From: Bryobacterales bacterium
GTDB taxonomy: Bacteria > Acidobacteriota > Terriglobia > Bryobacterales > UBA6623
DNA: 64,000 nucleotides
Assembly: GCA_022823865.1 (NCBI GenBank)
Contig: JAJEHF010000026.1
Span: forward strand, 1 to 64,000
Direction of reading: 5' to 3'
Positions 1 to 9,676 of the stretch are shown piece after piece. The notes beneath the pieces were generated by a model. That model was not told the DNA's origin, did not search any database, and saw only the letters and a list, made by a program, of their open reading frames with translations. The position numbers and the translations under genes were made by a program. Within the stretch, counting starts at the first letter, position 1; the number at the start of each line of letters is the position of its first letter.

Positions 1-80
1 CCCTACGATGGCAAACCTAGCGGAAAAAGTCAAGCCCCGGCGAAAAAATTCTCTCTGATCGCGAACTCACTCTATTTCAG

Positions 81-100
81 TCACTTACGATCACTTACGA
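81..100. repeat. Exact 10-bp tandem duplication upstream of the first gene
   Basis: The decamer TCACTTACGA occurs twice head to tail (81-90 and 91-100). It lies inside sequence that still encodes the start of the carbohydrate-binding module of the next gene. Ten bases is not a multiple of three, so the duplication shifts the frame. It may be a slippage mutation that damaged the 5' end of the gene, but removing one copy does not by itself restore an obvious start codon. Confidence 0.8.
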
Positions 101-128
101 TTTCGTCGCCAGTCACGGACTCAAGTTA

Positions 129-3100
129 ATGCCATTGGGGGCCTACTCGGCTGATCGGGGCTATGGCTGGGAGAGTTCCCTTCAGAACGCGTTCGATGTG
201 GTGCGGCCACCAAGTAACCCAGATTGGCTCGAGCCCAGTGGGCAACTCGTCCCGGGGGACTACGTTGCCCACAAGGAACATAACGCTCTGACAAGGGACG
301 GTATCGCGTCAACCGACGATCTCGTCTTTCGCGCCGACCTTCCCGACGGCACCTACCGCGTCACCCTAGTTCTCGGCCGCTTGGACCGGCCGGCTTGCTC
401 GATGCAAGTCGAGTTCAACGGCACGCCCGTGGCCAGCGACGTCCATGCAAGGCACTTCGCCCGCCGCGGCGTACCGGACTTCCTCTATGGCTTCCCTCGC
501 GTGGTCCGCCGAAATGTTGAGGTGCGCGGGGGGTTCCTGCGGATTCGGGTCCGAGGTGACGATTCAAGATTTCGCGAGAGGTTTCTCCGGGAGTTCGAGC
601 GGCCGGCACCAGTCAGCTACTTAGTCGGTGTACCCACCCGCAATCGCAAGCCCGCTGGCCCTGACGTGGACGCTTGGGGGCGACTCGACCCTCGACGCGG
701 CACGCCGGGAGGGGGCGTGTGGGTCTATGCGGACATTGGCTGTCCGTTTACCGAGAACGCGCTGGCAGCGATTCAGATCCACCGGTACCGTAGTCCACCG
801 TTGGCTGTGGTGGATGGACGCTTGAGGGCCAACCTTGAAGACCCCAACCTCCGGTCTGGCGCAGAACTCTTCCAAGCCCGGCGATTCGCCGACGCCGAAA
901 CTGCTTTTCGGCTGGTGGATGATGACTTCGCTCGGGCCCTCGGCCTTCTCTGGCTGGCTGGTGCCGCCGGCCACGAGCAAGAGCGTCGTCTGTTGCCCGA
1001 TGCGATCGAGTTGCTCCAGGGATTGGCCCGGCGGCCGGCGCCGGACCCTTGGATCGGGGAATTTCTTGAGCAGGCGCGCCGGCTCTCGACGGCCATACAC
1101 CGCTTCGATCACGCCAGCGAGCGCCAAAGAGTCTACACCGAACTGTTGCTGATTACCGGGGAGGTCGACTCGTTCGAGCCCGGCGATCCCTTGTACGTGA
1201 AGGGAAAGACCTACGCGGCGCGCGCACTGTTGATGGTGGACCCGCACCGCTGGGCGTTCGCTTCGCACGTTGGAAAGCAGATGTTCAAAGATCTTGAATC
1301 ACGAGGCGAGCGCAACCGCTACATCGACTGGTACCTGCACGAAAGGTGGTCGGACGCGTTTCCTGACTGGCAATTCGCCGATTACCGGAGCTCGCGGGAG
1401 GGCGGCCCGGCCTGGGCGGGTGAAGTGTTTGAAGCCTATAACCGCGAACTCGATTTGGCTGAATGGTGGATGAGGAATCGACAACAGAGCGACGGTTCGC
1501 TAGGGGGAGGGTGGGGCGACGACGTCGAGATCCTGCGAAGCTTCGCTGCCTTCGTCGGAGCGAGTCCCGATGCGAGCCCACTGGTGATGGACGGAATCCG
1601 TGCGCTGGCTGACGGAGCCTGGTTCAGCGGTTCCGCCGATACCGAAGGCGGGTACTTCGCCGAGGTAGGGGACACGGAGCATTCCGGGGAATGGACGGCC
1701 GACACGCTGTCCGCCATGATCCAGTCCGACTACGGCAACCCGGTCTACATCGAAAGGGCGCTCAAGACGGCCAAGCTGATGCGGGACTTGTGGATGGATG
1801 TCAATTCGCGAGGCTGGTTTCTGATGCGCTCCAATTTCCTGGGCGCTTCCGGTGTCGGCACTGGAGGCAGGGCCAGTGATTCACGCATCAATTACCGCCC
1901 GGCGGCGCCCGCACTGGCTGTCTTTCGATACAACTCGTTGCCGGCAGTCGAGCGCTTGTTCGTCAGGTGGGCCGATGCGTGGCTGGCGGCGTCGATGTCC
2001 ACGGACAGGGGCAAGCCTCGCGGAGTGATTCCGCAGGAAATCTCCTTTGCCGACGGCACGATTGGAGGCGTTGATTCGCCTTCGTGGTTCCGTGCCGCTC
2101 ATTCACCCGGCACTGTCAACTACGACTGGGGAGGGGCCGGTTCCTATCACGACTCGATTGTCGACTTGCTGCTCACCGCTTTTCGCGCCACCTCGGATCG
2201 AAAGTACCTGGAGCCCATGGAGCTTGAGGCGGAATTCGTCCGCCGGCATCTCCCCGACACGCTGAGGGCATCGCCCCTGTCGAGCCGCCCGGGTCCGCCC
2301 CATCCCGACCTTTGGAAGGGCTTGGCCGAAGGTAGCGCGGCTTGGGTGGCTGCAAGGCTCGCCTCTTGGCCGGCGACTTGGAATCGAATGCAGGATGTCC
2401 TGTTCCCTTTGGGGGACTCGGCCGGGACCACCCTTCGAACGCTTGCGGAGGCGGCGCGGATGGCTGCCGAAGAAAACGAGTTCGCGAGACGGAGGTGGCC
2501 GCACGTGACCACCGAGATGATCGCGACCGATCGGGTGTACTTTCCTGGCTTGGGTAACGCAGTACGCGTAATGACTGGCCTGGGCGCGCTCGGGAACCGG
2601 CCCTTGGTCACTTACTCCGGACTGGGCAGGGATTTCGCCGCGGCCCTGCTCTCGGCCGATGCAAGGTCCCTCCGTGTTGCGCTGTATAGTTTGTCCCGCC
2701 AAACGGAGACGGTGACGATAGTGCCTTGGCTCTTGGATGTCGGGCCGGTCTACAAGATCGAAGTTGGGCCGGACGATGACGCCGACGGTGACTTCGAATC
2801 GATCACCCGCGAGCACTCTCGCCAACTGGCTCACCGCGGCCTGGGCTTTGCCGTCGAACTGCCGCCCCGGCAGGGCACGGTGGTCCGGGTCCAATGGGCA
2901 TCCGGGGAGCCGAACCGCTCGCTGGCAGCGGACCTGGCCTTGTCCCCGCAGGACATTCAGTTCATTCCCGAGTACCGCCGTGTCGACGTAACCGTTCACA
3001 ACATTGGCGCGATTCCCGCACGATCGCTCGAGGTTGCCCTATATGAAGCTGATCGTCTCGTCGGCAGGCAACTTGTGCCTGGCGTGCAGGCGCCGGATGG

Positions 3101-3278
3101 GCTGCTTCCGGCCACCGTCCGCGTTGGTTTCCCCTTCATCCCGAATTCGCCTCGCGGAAGATTCCGGGCCGTCGTTGACGCCGCCAACGGCATCCCGGAG
3201 ATCTCCGAACGCAACAATGACGCTCAGGCTGATATCGAGACCCCGCTGGTCGGCAAGAAAAGACACGCCCACCCGTGA
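129..3278 (+). CDS. Large secreted-type alpha-toroid protein with N-terminal carbohydrate-binding-like domain and C-terminal CARDB domain
   Basis: The 1049-residue product opens with a beta-rich module (about residues 1-160) containing a YSADRGYGW segment typical of malectin/rhamnogalacturonan-lyase-like carbohydrate-binding domains. A helical middle (about 430-770) is rich in Trp, Gly and Asp (GGGWGDDVE, GGYFAEVGDTEHSGEW) and resembles alpha/alpha-toroid lyases or hydrolases. The last ~110 residues form a CARDB-type adhesion module ending with the typical NN motif (ISERNNDAQ). Polysaccharide binding and degradation at the cell surface is inferred; no catalytic family was assigned. Oddly, no signal peptide is present. 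The binding-module similarity (YDFVASHG, bases 96-119) continues upstream of the ATG in frame, so the native start probably lay upstream and has been lost or disrupted. Product class is moderately sure, exact function unknown. Confidence 0.7.
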   Translation: MPLGAYSADRGYGWESSLQNAFDVVRPPSNPDWLEPSGQLVPGDYVAHKEHNALTRDGIASTDDLVFRADLPDGTYRVTLVLGRLDRPACSMQVEFNGTPVASDVHARHFARRGVPDFLYGFPRVVRRNVEVRGGFLRIRVRGDDSRFRERFLREFERPAPVSYLVGVPTRNRKPAGPDVDAWGRLDPRRGTPGGGVWVYADIGCPFTENALAAIQIHRYRSPPLAVVDGRLRANLEDPNLRSGAELFQARRFADAETAFRLVDDDFARALGLLWLAGAAGHEQERRLLPDAIELLQGLARRPAPDPWIGEFLEQARRLSTAIHRFDHASERQRVYTELLLITGEVDSFEPGDPLYVKGKTYAARALLMVDPHRWAFASHVGKQMFKDLESRGERNRYIDWYLHERWSDAFPDWQFADYRSSREGGPAWAGEVFEAYNRELDLAEWWMRNRQQSDGSLGGGWGDDVEILRSFAAFVGASPDASPLVMDGIRALADGAWFSGSADTEGGYFAEVGDTEHSGEWTADTLSAMIQSDYGNPVYIERALKTAKLMRDLWMDVNSRGWFLMRSNFLGASGVGTGGRASDSRINYRPAAPALAVFRYNSLPAVERLFVRWADAWLAASMSTDRGKPRGVIPQEISFADGTIGGVDSPSWFRAAHSPGTVNYDWGGAGSYHDSIVDLLLTAFRATSDRKYLEPMELEAEFVRRHLPDTLRASPLSSRPGPPHPDLWKGLAEGSAAWVAARLASWPATWNRMQDVLFPLGDSAGTTLRTLAEAARMAAEENEFARRRWPHVTTEMIATDRVYFPGLGNAVRVMTGLGALGNRPLVTYSGLGRDFAAALLSADARSLRVALYSLSRQTETVTIVPWLLDVGPVYKIEVGPDDDADGDFESITREHSRQLAHRGLGFAVELPPRQGTVVRVQWASGEPNRSLAADLALSPQDIQFIPEYRRVDVTVHNIGAIPARSLEVALYEADRLVGRQLVPGVQAPDGLLPATVRVGFPFIPNSPRGRFRAVVDAANGIPEISERNNDAQADIETPLVGKKRHAHP

Positions 3279-3605
3279 CCGGTCACCGAGTGACCCGGAG
3301 CCAGAGCCTGTCGAACTTCTCCAACTGAGTTGTGCCCGCCGGCGGCGGCCTGCAATCCAGTCGCCTACACATCCCAATCCGCAGACCTGCAGCAACACCC
3401 GGCGAACGGCAAGGTCGTCTTCCGGCGCAAGATTCTCGACCCACGGCTCCTATCGAATCGCACCTGCAGGTCATCAAGGTCGGGCGAATAGCGTGGCGAC
3501 GGACCCACAGCGGAGATCTCGCGTTCCCGCGACGTGTTCCGCATGTGGCGCGGTTTAGATGGTCGCTGGCCAGCGCAGCGGCTCCGGCCTGTCTAGCATA
3601 GGAAC
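3279..3605. other. Intergenic stretch without a recognised gene
   Basis: These 327 bases separate the toroid protein from the prolyl oligopeptidase. Right at the first gene's stop lies a 12-base palindrome (3275-3286) followed by an inverted repeat GGTCAC-CGA-GTGACC (3281-3295). No T-tract follows, so a classical terminator is not supported. I see no other feature here. Confidence 0.5.
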
Positions 3606-5705
3606 ATGTCTCGTACGATTGGCATGATCGAGTTACTGGCGCTCGCAGCCTTCGGGCTATTGGGCTGCGGAGGTCGCAGTATCGGCCCGCCGCCGGAATC
3701 GGAAGTGCACATGGTCGAGGAGAACCTTCACGGCGTCACTGTCCAAGATCCGTTCCGCTGGCTGGAAGAGGGCGGTGCCCCAGAGACGCGCCAGTGGATC
3801 GCGGCCCAGTCCGCTTACGGGCGGAGCTACTTGGATGGCCTGCCGACGCGAGAGGCCATTCGCGAGCGGATGGCGGAAATCCTCGGTTCCGGCTCAGTAT
3901 CCACGCCGGACGAGGCTGGGGGGCGTTACTTCTATTCGCGGCGCGACGGCGACCAGGACCAGCCCGTCGTCTACGTGCGGGAAGGGCGGAACGGCGAAGA
4001 CCGCGTGCTGCTAGACCCCAACACCATGAGCGACGACGGCACCACCACGGTCGATTGGTACGTGCCCTCCAAGGACGGCAAGCTGCTGGCCTACGGAAAG
4101 TCCGTAGAAGGTACCGAGACCAGCACGATGTACATCTTGGACTTGGAGTCGGGCAGCGACCTTGAGGACGCCTTCCCCAAGGTTCGGTTCGCCAACCCAC
4201 AATGGCTCAAGGACGGCTCGGGCTTTTACTACTCGCGACCGGTCGACGTTGAGACGATCGGCCCAGGCGAGGAGCTGTACGACCGCCGCGTTTTCTTGCA
4301 CAAGCTTGGTCGCAGCTACGCCGATGACCCCGTGCTTTTTGGGGAGGGGCTCGAGAAGGCCCACATACCGGACGCGATCTTAAGTGACGACGAGCGCTAC
4401 TTGATGCTCGATACGTTCCTCGGCTGGGGACGCAACCACCTCTACGTGCGCGACTTGCGCACGAACCGCACCGTCACCATCGCCGAAGACGGTGAGCACA
4501 GCTACCTCGGCGAGATCGTCCGGGACAGGCTCTATCTGCTGACGAATCGGGACGCGCCCCGTTATCGGGTCGTGATGGTCGATCTGCGCCGCCCCGACCC
4601 TGAACACTGGGAGACAGTCATCCCAGAGAGCGATGCCGTCATCGAGTTCGCAAGCATCGCCGGGGACCGCTTGTTCGTCGGCCGGATGCGAGACGCGCAT
4701 TCGGAACTGCACTCGTATCAGCTCGACGGTACTGACGAACGCCAGATCCAGCTGCCCGGATTGGGAACGGTCAGCGGGTTCACCTCCAAATCGTCCAGCG
4801 ACGAAGCGTTCTTCTCCTTCAGCTCGTTCGTCCAGGCCCCGACGATCTTCCGCATTGGCTCCGAAGCGACCGAACCCGATATTTGGGAACAGGTCGATTC
4901 ACCGATCGACTCGGATGCCTTCGATGTCCGGCAGCTGTTCTACCCGAGCAAGGACGGCACCAAGATCCCGATGTACCTGATTGCCAAGAGCGGCACGCCG
5001 GCCGATGGCAGCGTGCCCGGTTTGCTGTACGGCTATGGCGGGTTCAACATCGCACTGACGCCGAGCTATTCGACTTGGATCTTCCCTTGGATCGAAGCCG
5101 GAAACCTGTTGGCAATTGCAAATCTGCGCGGGGGCAGCGAGTACGGCGAGGAGTGGCACAAGGCCGGCATGCTCGGCAACAAGCAGAACGTCTTCGACGA
5201 CTTCATCGCTGCCGGGGAATATCTCAAGGCCGAAGGCTACGTGGACCCCGAGCGCCTGGTCATCCACGGTCGCAGCAATGGCGGGTTGCTGGTAGGCGCA
5301 GCATTGACACAGCGCCCAGACCTTTGGCGAGCCGCCGTGTCAGGCGTGCCCTTGCTGGACATGCTGCGCTATGACAGGTTCCGCATGGCCAAGCTGTGGG
5401 TCTCCGAGTACGGCACCGCCGAGAATGCCGAAGACTTTCAGTGGCTGCACGCCTATTCCCCGTATCACCGCGTCGAAGCAGGCCAAGACTATCCCGCGAC
5501 ATTGATCTACACCGCAGATTCAGACTCGCGAGTCGACCCCATGCACGCGCGCAAGATGGTGGCCCGCTTGCAAGCAGCCACTTCGGGGAAGGCGCCGATC
5601 GTGCTGCGCTACGAAGAGTCCGCCGGGCATGGGCGCGGCAAGCCGCTGTACAAGATCGTGGACGAGTGGGCCGACATCTGGAGCTTCATCTTTGCCCAAG
5701 TCTGA
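3606..5705 (+). CDS. Prolyl oligopeptidase family serine peptidase (S9A), predicted lipoprotein
   Basis: This 699-residue protein cleaves short proline-containing peptides after Pro, by family knowledge. The N-terminus is a signal peptide ending in a lipobox (LLGCGG), which predicts lipid anchoring outside the inner membrane. A seven-bladed beta-propeller lid (about residues 70-430) is followed by an alpha/beta-hydrolase domain. The catalytic triad is visible: Ser557 in GRSNGG, Asp640 in DSDSRV and His675 in AGHGRG. Length fits full S9A enzymes (~700 residues). It stands alone between two intergenic gaps, with murJ downstream 98 bases away. A role in peptide scavenging is likely. Confidence 0.93.
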   Translation: MSRTIGMIELLALAAFGLLGCGGRSIGPPPESEVHMVEENLHGVTVQDPFRWLEEGGAPETRQWIAAQSAYGRSYLDGLPTREAIRERMAEILGSGSVSTPDEAGGRYFYSRRDGDQDQPVVYVREGRNGEDRVLLDPNTMSDDGTTTVDWYVPSKDGKLLAYGKSVEGTETSTMYILDLESGSDLEDAFPKVRFANPQWLKDGSGFYYSRPVDVETIGPGEELYDRRVFLHKLGRSYADDPVLFGEGLEKAHIPDAILSDDERYLMLDTFLGWGRNHLYVRDLRTNRTVTIAEDGEHSYLGEIVRDRLYLLTNRDAPRYRVVMVDLRRPDPEHWETVIPESDAVIEFASIAGDRLFVGRMRDAHSELHSYQLDGTDERQIQLPGLGTVSGFTSKSSSDEAFFSFSSFVQAPTIFRIGSEATEPDIWEQVDSPIDSDAFDVRQLFYPSKDGTKIPMYLIAKSGTPADGSVPGLLYGYGGFNIALTPSYSTWIFPWIEAGNLLAIANLRGGSEYGEEWHKAGMLGNKQNVFDDFIAAGEYLKAEGYVDPERLVIHGRSNGGLLVGAALTQRPDLWRAAVSGVPLLDMLRYDRFRMAKLWVSEYGTAENAEDFQWLHAYSPYHRVEAGQDYPATLIYTADSDSRVDPMHARKMVARLQAATSGKAPIVLRYEESAGHGRGKPLYKIVDEWADIWSFIFAQV

Positions 5706-5803
5706 TCGGGCCTCGCCCCCGGGCGGTGATAGTCTAGTGCTTTCTCCGCCGACCCCGCGCCCGCAGGCGCGGCTCTGGGCTGGCGCGCGGTTGCTGTAGT
5801 TCT

Positions 5804-7444
5804 GTGCCCGATTCCGAGTCCGGCCACGCTCAAGTCGTACGCAAGGCCGGCGTGGTCAGTCTGGCCGTATTCCTCAGCCGGATCACCGGCTTGGTCCGGG
5901 AAATCACCTTCGCGGGCCTGTTCGGCGCCGGCATGGTCTACGACGCGTTCGTCGCGGCTTACCGGATCCCGAACTTGCTGCGTGACCTGCTGGCCGAGGG
6001 AGCCCTCTCCTCCGCTTTCGTAACAACCTATTCACAGGCGCTGTCCGAAGAGGGCGCCAAGCAGGCCAACTCGCTGTCCAATCGCCTCGCTACGCTGCTG
6101 GTGCCGGTGGTGGCCGTGGTCTGTGTGGCCGGTACCGTGTTTGCCCCGAGCATCGTGCAGCGCCTCTTCCCGGGCTACGCGGCGATTGAGGGCAAGTTCG
6201 AGCTGACAGTGTTGCTGACGCGGATCATGATGCCGTTCCTGCTGTTCGTCGTATTGGCAGCCAAGGCCATGGGCGTGTTGAACTCGCACGGAAAGTTCGG
6301 GATTCCCGCGCTGGCCTCAACACTCTCCAACCTCACCTCCGTGGGCATCGGCCTGCTCCTTGGGTTCGTGCTCGGCCCTGAGCTCGGATTCGAGCCAATC
6401 GTGGGCATGGCGCTCGGCACGCTGCTAGGGGGTGCCGTGCAGTACGGCTGCCAAGTTCCGAGCCTGCGCCTGACCGGCCTGCGCTTCCGCCCCGAAGCGG
6501 CACTGCGCGATCCGGGAGTGCGGCAAGTGCTGCGCTTGATGGGGCCCGCCACCATCGGGGCAGCCGCGGTGCAGATCAATGTCATGGTGAACTCTGTCTT
6601 TGCTTCGCGCCTCGCGGACGCGTCTGGAGAGATCATCAACGGCCCGGTTTCTTGGCTGGGCTACGCATTTCGCTTCATGCAGCTCCCGCTAGGGTTGTTT
6701 GGCGTTGCCATCGCCACCGCCACCTTGCCGGTCATCTCCCGCGAAGCTGGGGCGGGACGCATCGACGAGTTCCGGGATACGCTCTCTCGGTCTCTGGGCC
6801 TGGTGTTCCTGTTGACGATTCCGTCCACGGTCGGCCTGTTAGTGCTGAGCCAGCCCTTGATCGGCGTTGTCTACGAGCGCGGACAGTTCGCCGCGTCCGA
6901 CACCGAGCAAACAGCCCTGGCCTTGGCGTTCTACTGCCTGGGCTTGGTCGGCTATGCGTCCACCAAGGTGCTCGCTCCCGCCTTCTACGCGCTGGACAAC
7001 GTGCGGATCCCGATGATGGTCTCGGTGTTCTCCATCGCCCTGAATTACACACTGAACTTCGTGTACATCGAGATCCTCGGCTGGGGGCACTGGGCATTGG
7101 CGCTATCGACGTCACTGGTGGCGACGCTGAATTCGATCCTGCTGTTTGTATTCATGCGGTCGCGGCTCGGGGGAGTCGGAGGCAATCGGCTGTTGCGCGG
7201 CGGAATCAAGATCGGCGCGGCCTCTGCCGGCATGGGAGCGTGCTGCTGGATTTGCGCGCGCTTCGTCGAAGCGGCCTTGGGGCCGGGCACGTTCGTGGGC
7301 CGCTTGGCGGCGCTGCTTGTAACGGTGCCTGTCGGGGTGGGGCTGATCTATTGGCTCTGCAGATTGCTGCGCGTGCCGGAATTGGAGTTGGCACGTAGCG
7401 CGATCATGGCCAGTTTGGCTCGGCGTTCCGAGCCAAGCGGCTAG
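5804..7444 (+). CDS. murJ: Lipid II flippase MurJ (MviN family)
   Basis: MurJ flips undecaprenyl-linked peptidoglycan precursor across the inner membrane. The 546-residue protein has the family N-terminus (SRITGLVREITFAGLFG, then AYRIPNLLRDLLAEGALSSAFV) and repeated hydrophobic segments consistent with about 14 transmembrane helices. A GTG start at 5804 is used because the conserved N-terminal region begins shortly after it. The stop overlaps the stop of the convergent next gene: the palindrome CTAG at 7441-7444 supplies both TAG codons. Very secure by family conservation. Confidence 0.95.
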   Translation: MPDSESGHAQVVRKAGVVSLAVFLSRITGLVREITFAGLFGAGMVYDAFVAAYRIPNLLRDLLAEGALSSAFVTTYSQALSEEGAKQANSLSNRLATLLVPVVAVVCVAGTVFAPSIVQRLFPGYAAIEGKFELTVLLTRIMMPFLLFVVLAAKAMGVLNSHGKFGIPALASTLSNLTSVGIGLLLGFVLGPELGFEPIVGMALGTLLGGAVQYGCQVPSLRLTGLRFRPEAALRDPGVRQVLRLMGPATIGAAAVQINVMVNSVFASRLADASGEIINGPVSWLGYAFRFMQLPLGLFGVAIATATLPVISREAGAGRIDEFRDTLSRSLGLVFLLTIPSTVGLLVLSQPLIGVVYERGQFAASDTEQTALALAFYCLGLVGYASTKVLAPAFYALDNVRIPMMVSVFSIALNYTLNFVYIEILGWGHWALALSTSLVATLNSILLFVFMRSRLGGVGGNRLLRGGIKIGAASAGMGACCWICARFVEAALGPGTFVGRLAALLVTVPVGVGLIYWLCRLLRVPELELARSAIMASLARRSEPSG

Positions 7445-8262
7445 CTCCCGCTTTCCGAAACTGCGCCCTGTAGGGCGTCGACCGCCGGGGGTTGCGGCGG
7501 GTCTTCGGTCAGAGCCTTCTGCAGGTTGACCGGCAGCTCTTCGAACGCTTCGTTCAACGCGTCAGTGGTCAACGCACCCGCCTCGGCGGCGGCGTTTACG
7601 TATAGGGTGTCTAGGGCGCCGCCGAAAGGCGAGTCGCGGGAGAATTCCGGCGGCTCGCCAAAGATCAGCAGCCTCATGGCGTCGGTGAGCCGCTCCGCCC
7701 AGATACGGGCGAGCAACTTGGCGTCATCGGTGTTGGCTAGCGTCATGTCGTCGGCCGTGATGCTGACGATCTCGAGAAATTCCTCCGAATCGGTGAACTC
7801 CTTCTGCACGATCATCGGCAGGCCTTGGCTGCTGCCCGTCTGGATCGTAATGACCTGCGGCGGATTGGCGACCAGCACGTCTAGAGCTTGGCTGAGGCTT
7901 GCAACGACTTGCTTGGCCCGAGCGGCACCCGCGGCGCCGGACACCGGGTCGCTGATTTGGAAGAGCATTAGCTGCCCCATGCGGATGGCGATCGGGACAC
8001 CCTCCGTAACCCCCTCATTTGGCAAGAGTTCGAAGCGCACTTCGGGTATCTCCAGAGTAAGCACGCGGGGAGCCTGTTGGAGGAAGAATACCAAGCCGAT
8101 GATTGCCAATCCGAGGCCCAGCGCGACCAAGGTAAGTGGCTTGGTCAGGATTTGCTTGAACGACTCGCGGTCGGAAGCGTGGGCCAGAGCCTCCAAGGCT
8201 TCGTGGGAGGGTGGCGCGGCTCGCCCTTGAGAGTCTGTAGGGGGGCTGTCGACTTCGGGCAT
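7441..8262 (-). CDS. Single-pass membrane protein of unknown function
   Basis: The 273-residue product has a ~40-residue polar N-terminus, one transmembrane helix (about residues 42-62, ending LVFFLQQAP) and a ~200-residue outer domain. The outer part is acidic and mixed alpha/beta. I do not recognise a family. It is convergent with murJ, sharing the stop palindrome, and divergent from the radical SAM gene with a 102-base gap that probably holds both promoters. A single-pass envelope protein is all that can be supported. Confidence 0.75.
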   Translation of the reverse strand: MPEVDSPPTDSQGRAAPPSHEALEALAHASDRESFKQILTKPLTLVALGLGLAIIGLVFFLQQAPRVLTLEIPEVRFELLPNEGVTEGVPIAIRMGQLMLFQISDPVSGAAGAARAKQVVASLSQALDVLVANPPQVITIQTGSSQGLPMIVQKEFTDSEEFLEIVSITADDMTLANTDDAKLLARIWAERLTDAMRLLIFGEPPEFSRDSPFGGALDTLYVNAAAEAGALTTDALNEAFEELPVNLQKALTEDPPQPPAVDALQGAVSESGS

Positions 8263-8364
8263 GCGGGAAACGAGCGACCATTTCTATTGTTACCCTTGCG
8301 TGGTAGCAATGTCGAATGAATGCTGGCTCTCTAGATCGGTCGCTCCGGCACTGTCGTAGTCGCA

Positions 8365-9246
8365 ATGCTGCAAATCGACCAGAACGACAGTCAAGGGGCA
8401 GGCCAGGCGGTTCACTCGCAGCGAGCGAGCAGCATCCTGAGCCCGACGAGTGGATTCATAGCGGGGGCCGGTTTCACACACTCCCTGACACCTGCCAGAA
8501 ACTGCCTCTTCGGCTGTACCTACTGCTACGTGCCGACGCTGCGTATCTTCGGCGGACTGAAGCCAGCTGACTGGCAGCGCTGGGGTCGCCACACGACGAT
8601 CAAGACGAACGCTGCCGAATTGCTGCGGCGCCAGCTCAAACCAGCGCAACGCATATATTGCTCGCCGCTGGTGGATCCGTACCAGCCCGCCGAGGCGCAA
8701 GCACGATTGATGCCGGACCTATTGGAGTGCCTGTGCCGGCAGCCGCCAGCAGTATTCGCATTGCAGACTCGGGGTGCGCTGATCCTGCGTGATCTCGAGC
8801 AGTTGCTAGAACTGTCCCGGCGAACGCGACTGCGGGTGAGTTTTTCCGTCACTACGGACCGCGACGAGGTGCGCCGGCTCTACGAACCGCACTGTGAGTC
8901 GATCCGGGAAAGGCTGCGCGTGATCAGCCGGCTCTCCGAATCGGGAATCGCGGTGTACTGCACTCTGGCTCCGCTGCTGCCGTGCGATCCGGTCGCTCTG
9001 GCCGAGATGGCCTTGGAGGTTACCAGCCACGGAGTGATCGCAGATCCGCTGCACAACCGGGAAGGCAAGCCACGGGGAGCGACCACAAGGCCCGAAGGGC
9101 TGCGTGTCAGCGAGGCGAATGGGTACGAGCAATGGCACAGGCCCGATTTTCAAGCCCGAGTCATCTCCACGGTTCGGTCGCGCGTCGAGGCGGCAGGCAG
9201 ACAGTTTGGAGAGGGCACCGCTGGCTTTCGCATGTTGGCCGCGTGA
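8365..9246 (+). CDS. Radical SAM protein, SPL/PA0069-like
   Basis: The 293-residue protein carries a radical SAM cluster motif C-x3-C-x2-C at Cys47, Cys51 and Cys54 (CLFGCTYCY), which binds a 4Fe-4S cluster and S-adenosylmethionine. The surrounding sequence resembles the spore-photoproduct-lyase-like/PA0069 group of uncharacterised radical SAM proteins found in non-sporulating bacteria. Conserved downstream blocks include the segment around YCSPLVDPYQPAE and SFSVTTDRDEVRRLYEPH. Substrate is unknown; a nucleic-acid repair role is sometimes assumed for the group but is not shown here. It is followed 43 bases later by an AtuA-like gene and then RNase J, all on the plus strand. Confidence 0.88.
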   Translation: MLQIDQNDSQGAGQAVHSQRASSILSPTSGFIAGAGFTHSLTPARNCLFGCTYCYVPTLRIFGGLKPADWQRWGRHTTIKTNAAELLRRQLKPAQRIYCSPLVDPYQPAEAQARLMPDLLECLCRQPPAVFALQTRGALILRDLEQLLELSRRTRLRVSFSVTTDRDEVRRLYEPHCESIRERLRVISRLSESGIAVYCTLAPLLPCDPVALAEMALEVTSHGVIADPLHNREGKPRGATTRPEGLRVSEANGYEQWHRPDFQARVISTVRSRVEAAGRQFGEGTAGFRMLAA

Positions 9247-9289
9247 CGCGCTCGGTTGTCGGGCAGACTATCCCGCCGGGTAGAATCGG

Positions 9290-9619
9290 GTGGTGCGAGT
9301 CCGCTTGATCGAGATCGCCCACGCGCGATCCGGCGACAAGGGCGATACCGCCAACGTGGGGCTGATCGCTCGCAAGCCGGAGCACTATCCGGTGCTGCTG
9401 CGCGAGGTGACGGCAGAACGGGTGAAGCAGCATTTCGGCAGTCGCTGCACCGGTCCGGTCGAACGCTTTGAATTGCCCAATATCGGCGCTTTGAATTTTC
9501 TCCTGCACGGAGCGCTGGGCGGCGGCGGCACGCTTTCGTTGCGCGTGGACGCCCAGGGAAAGACGCTGGGGGCCGCTTTGCTGAGGATGGAAGTAGACGT
9601 GTCTCAGGACGAGCTTTGA
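9290..9619 (+). CDS. AtuA-like ferredoxin-fold protein
   Basis: This 109-residue protein resembles the small C-terminal ferredoxin-fold domain of AtuA (acyclic terpene utilisation) as a stand-alone protein. Recognisable blocks are ARSGDKGDTANVG near the N-terminus, the central HFGSRCTGPVERFELP and NFLLHGALGGGG. AtuA-family proteins act in acyclic terpenoid/branched acyl-CoA catabolism, but the stand-alone domain has no assigned reaction. Start is a GTG (tandem GTG GTG at 9290-9295). No terpene catabolic genes lie next to it, so pathway assignment is open. An operon with the radical SAM gene and RNase J is plausible. Confidence 0.78.
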   Translation: MVRVRLIEIAHARSGDKGDTANVGLIARKPEHYPVLLREVTAERVKQHFGSRCTGPVERFELPNIGALNFLLHGALGGGGTLSLRVDAQGKTLGAALLRMEVDVSQDEL

Positions 9620-9676
9620 GCCGTCCCGTTCCGCACTGGACGCTGTGATAGCGTGGGTTGAAGCGCAGGATCTGAC

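Noticed and set aside
3275..3295. Overlapping palindromes as terminator after the first gene
   Set aside because: No T-tract follows and the stems are short.
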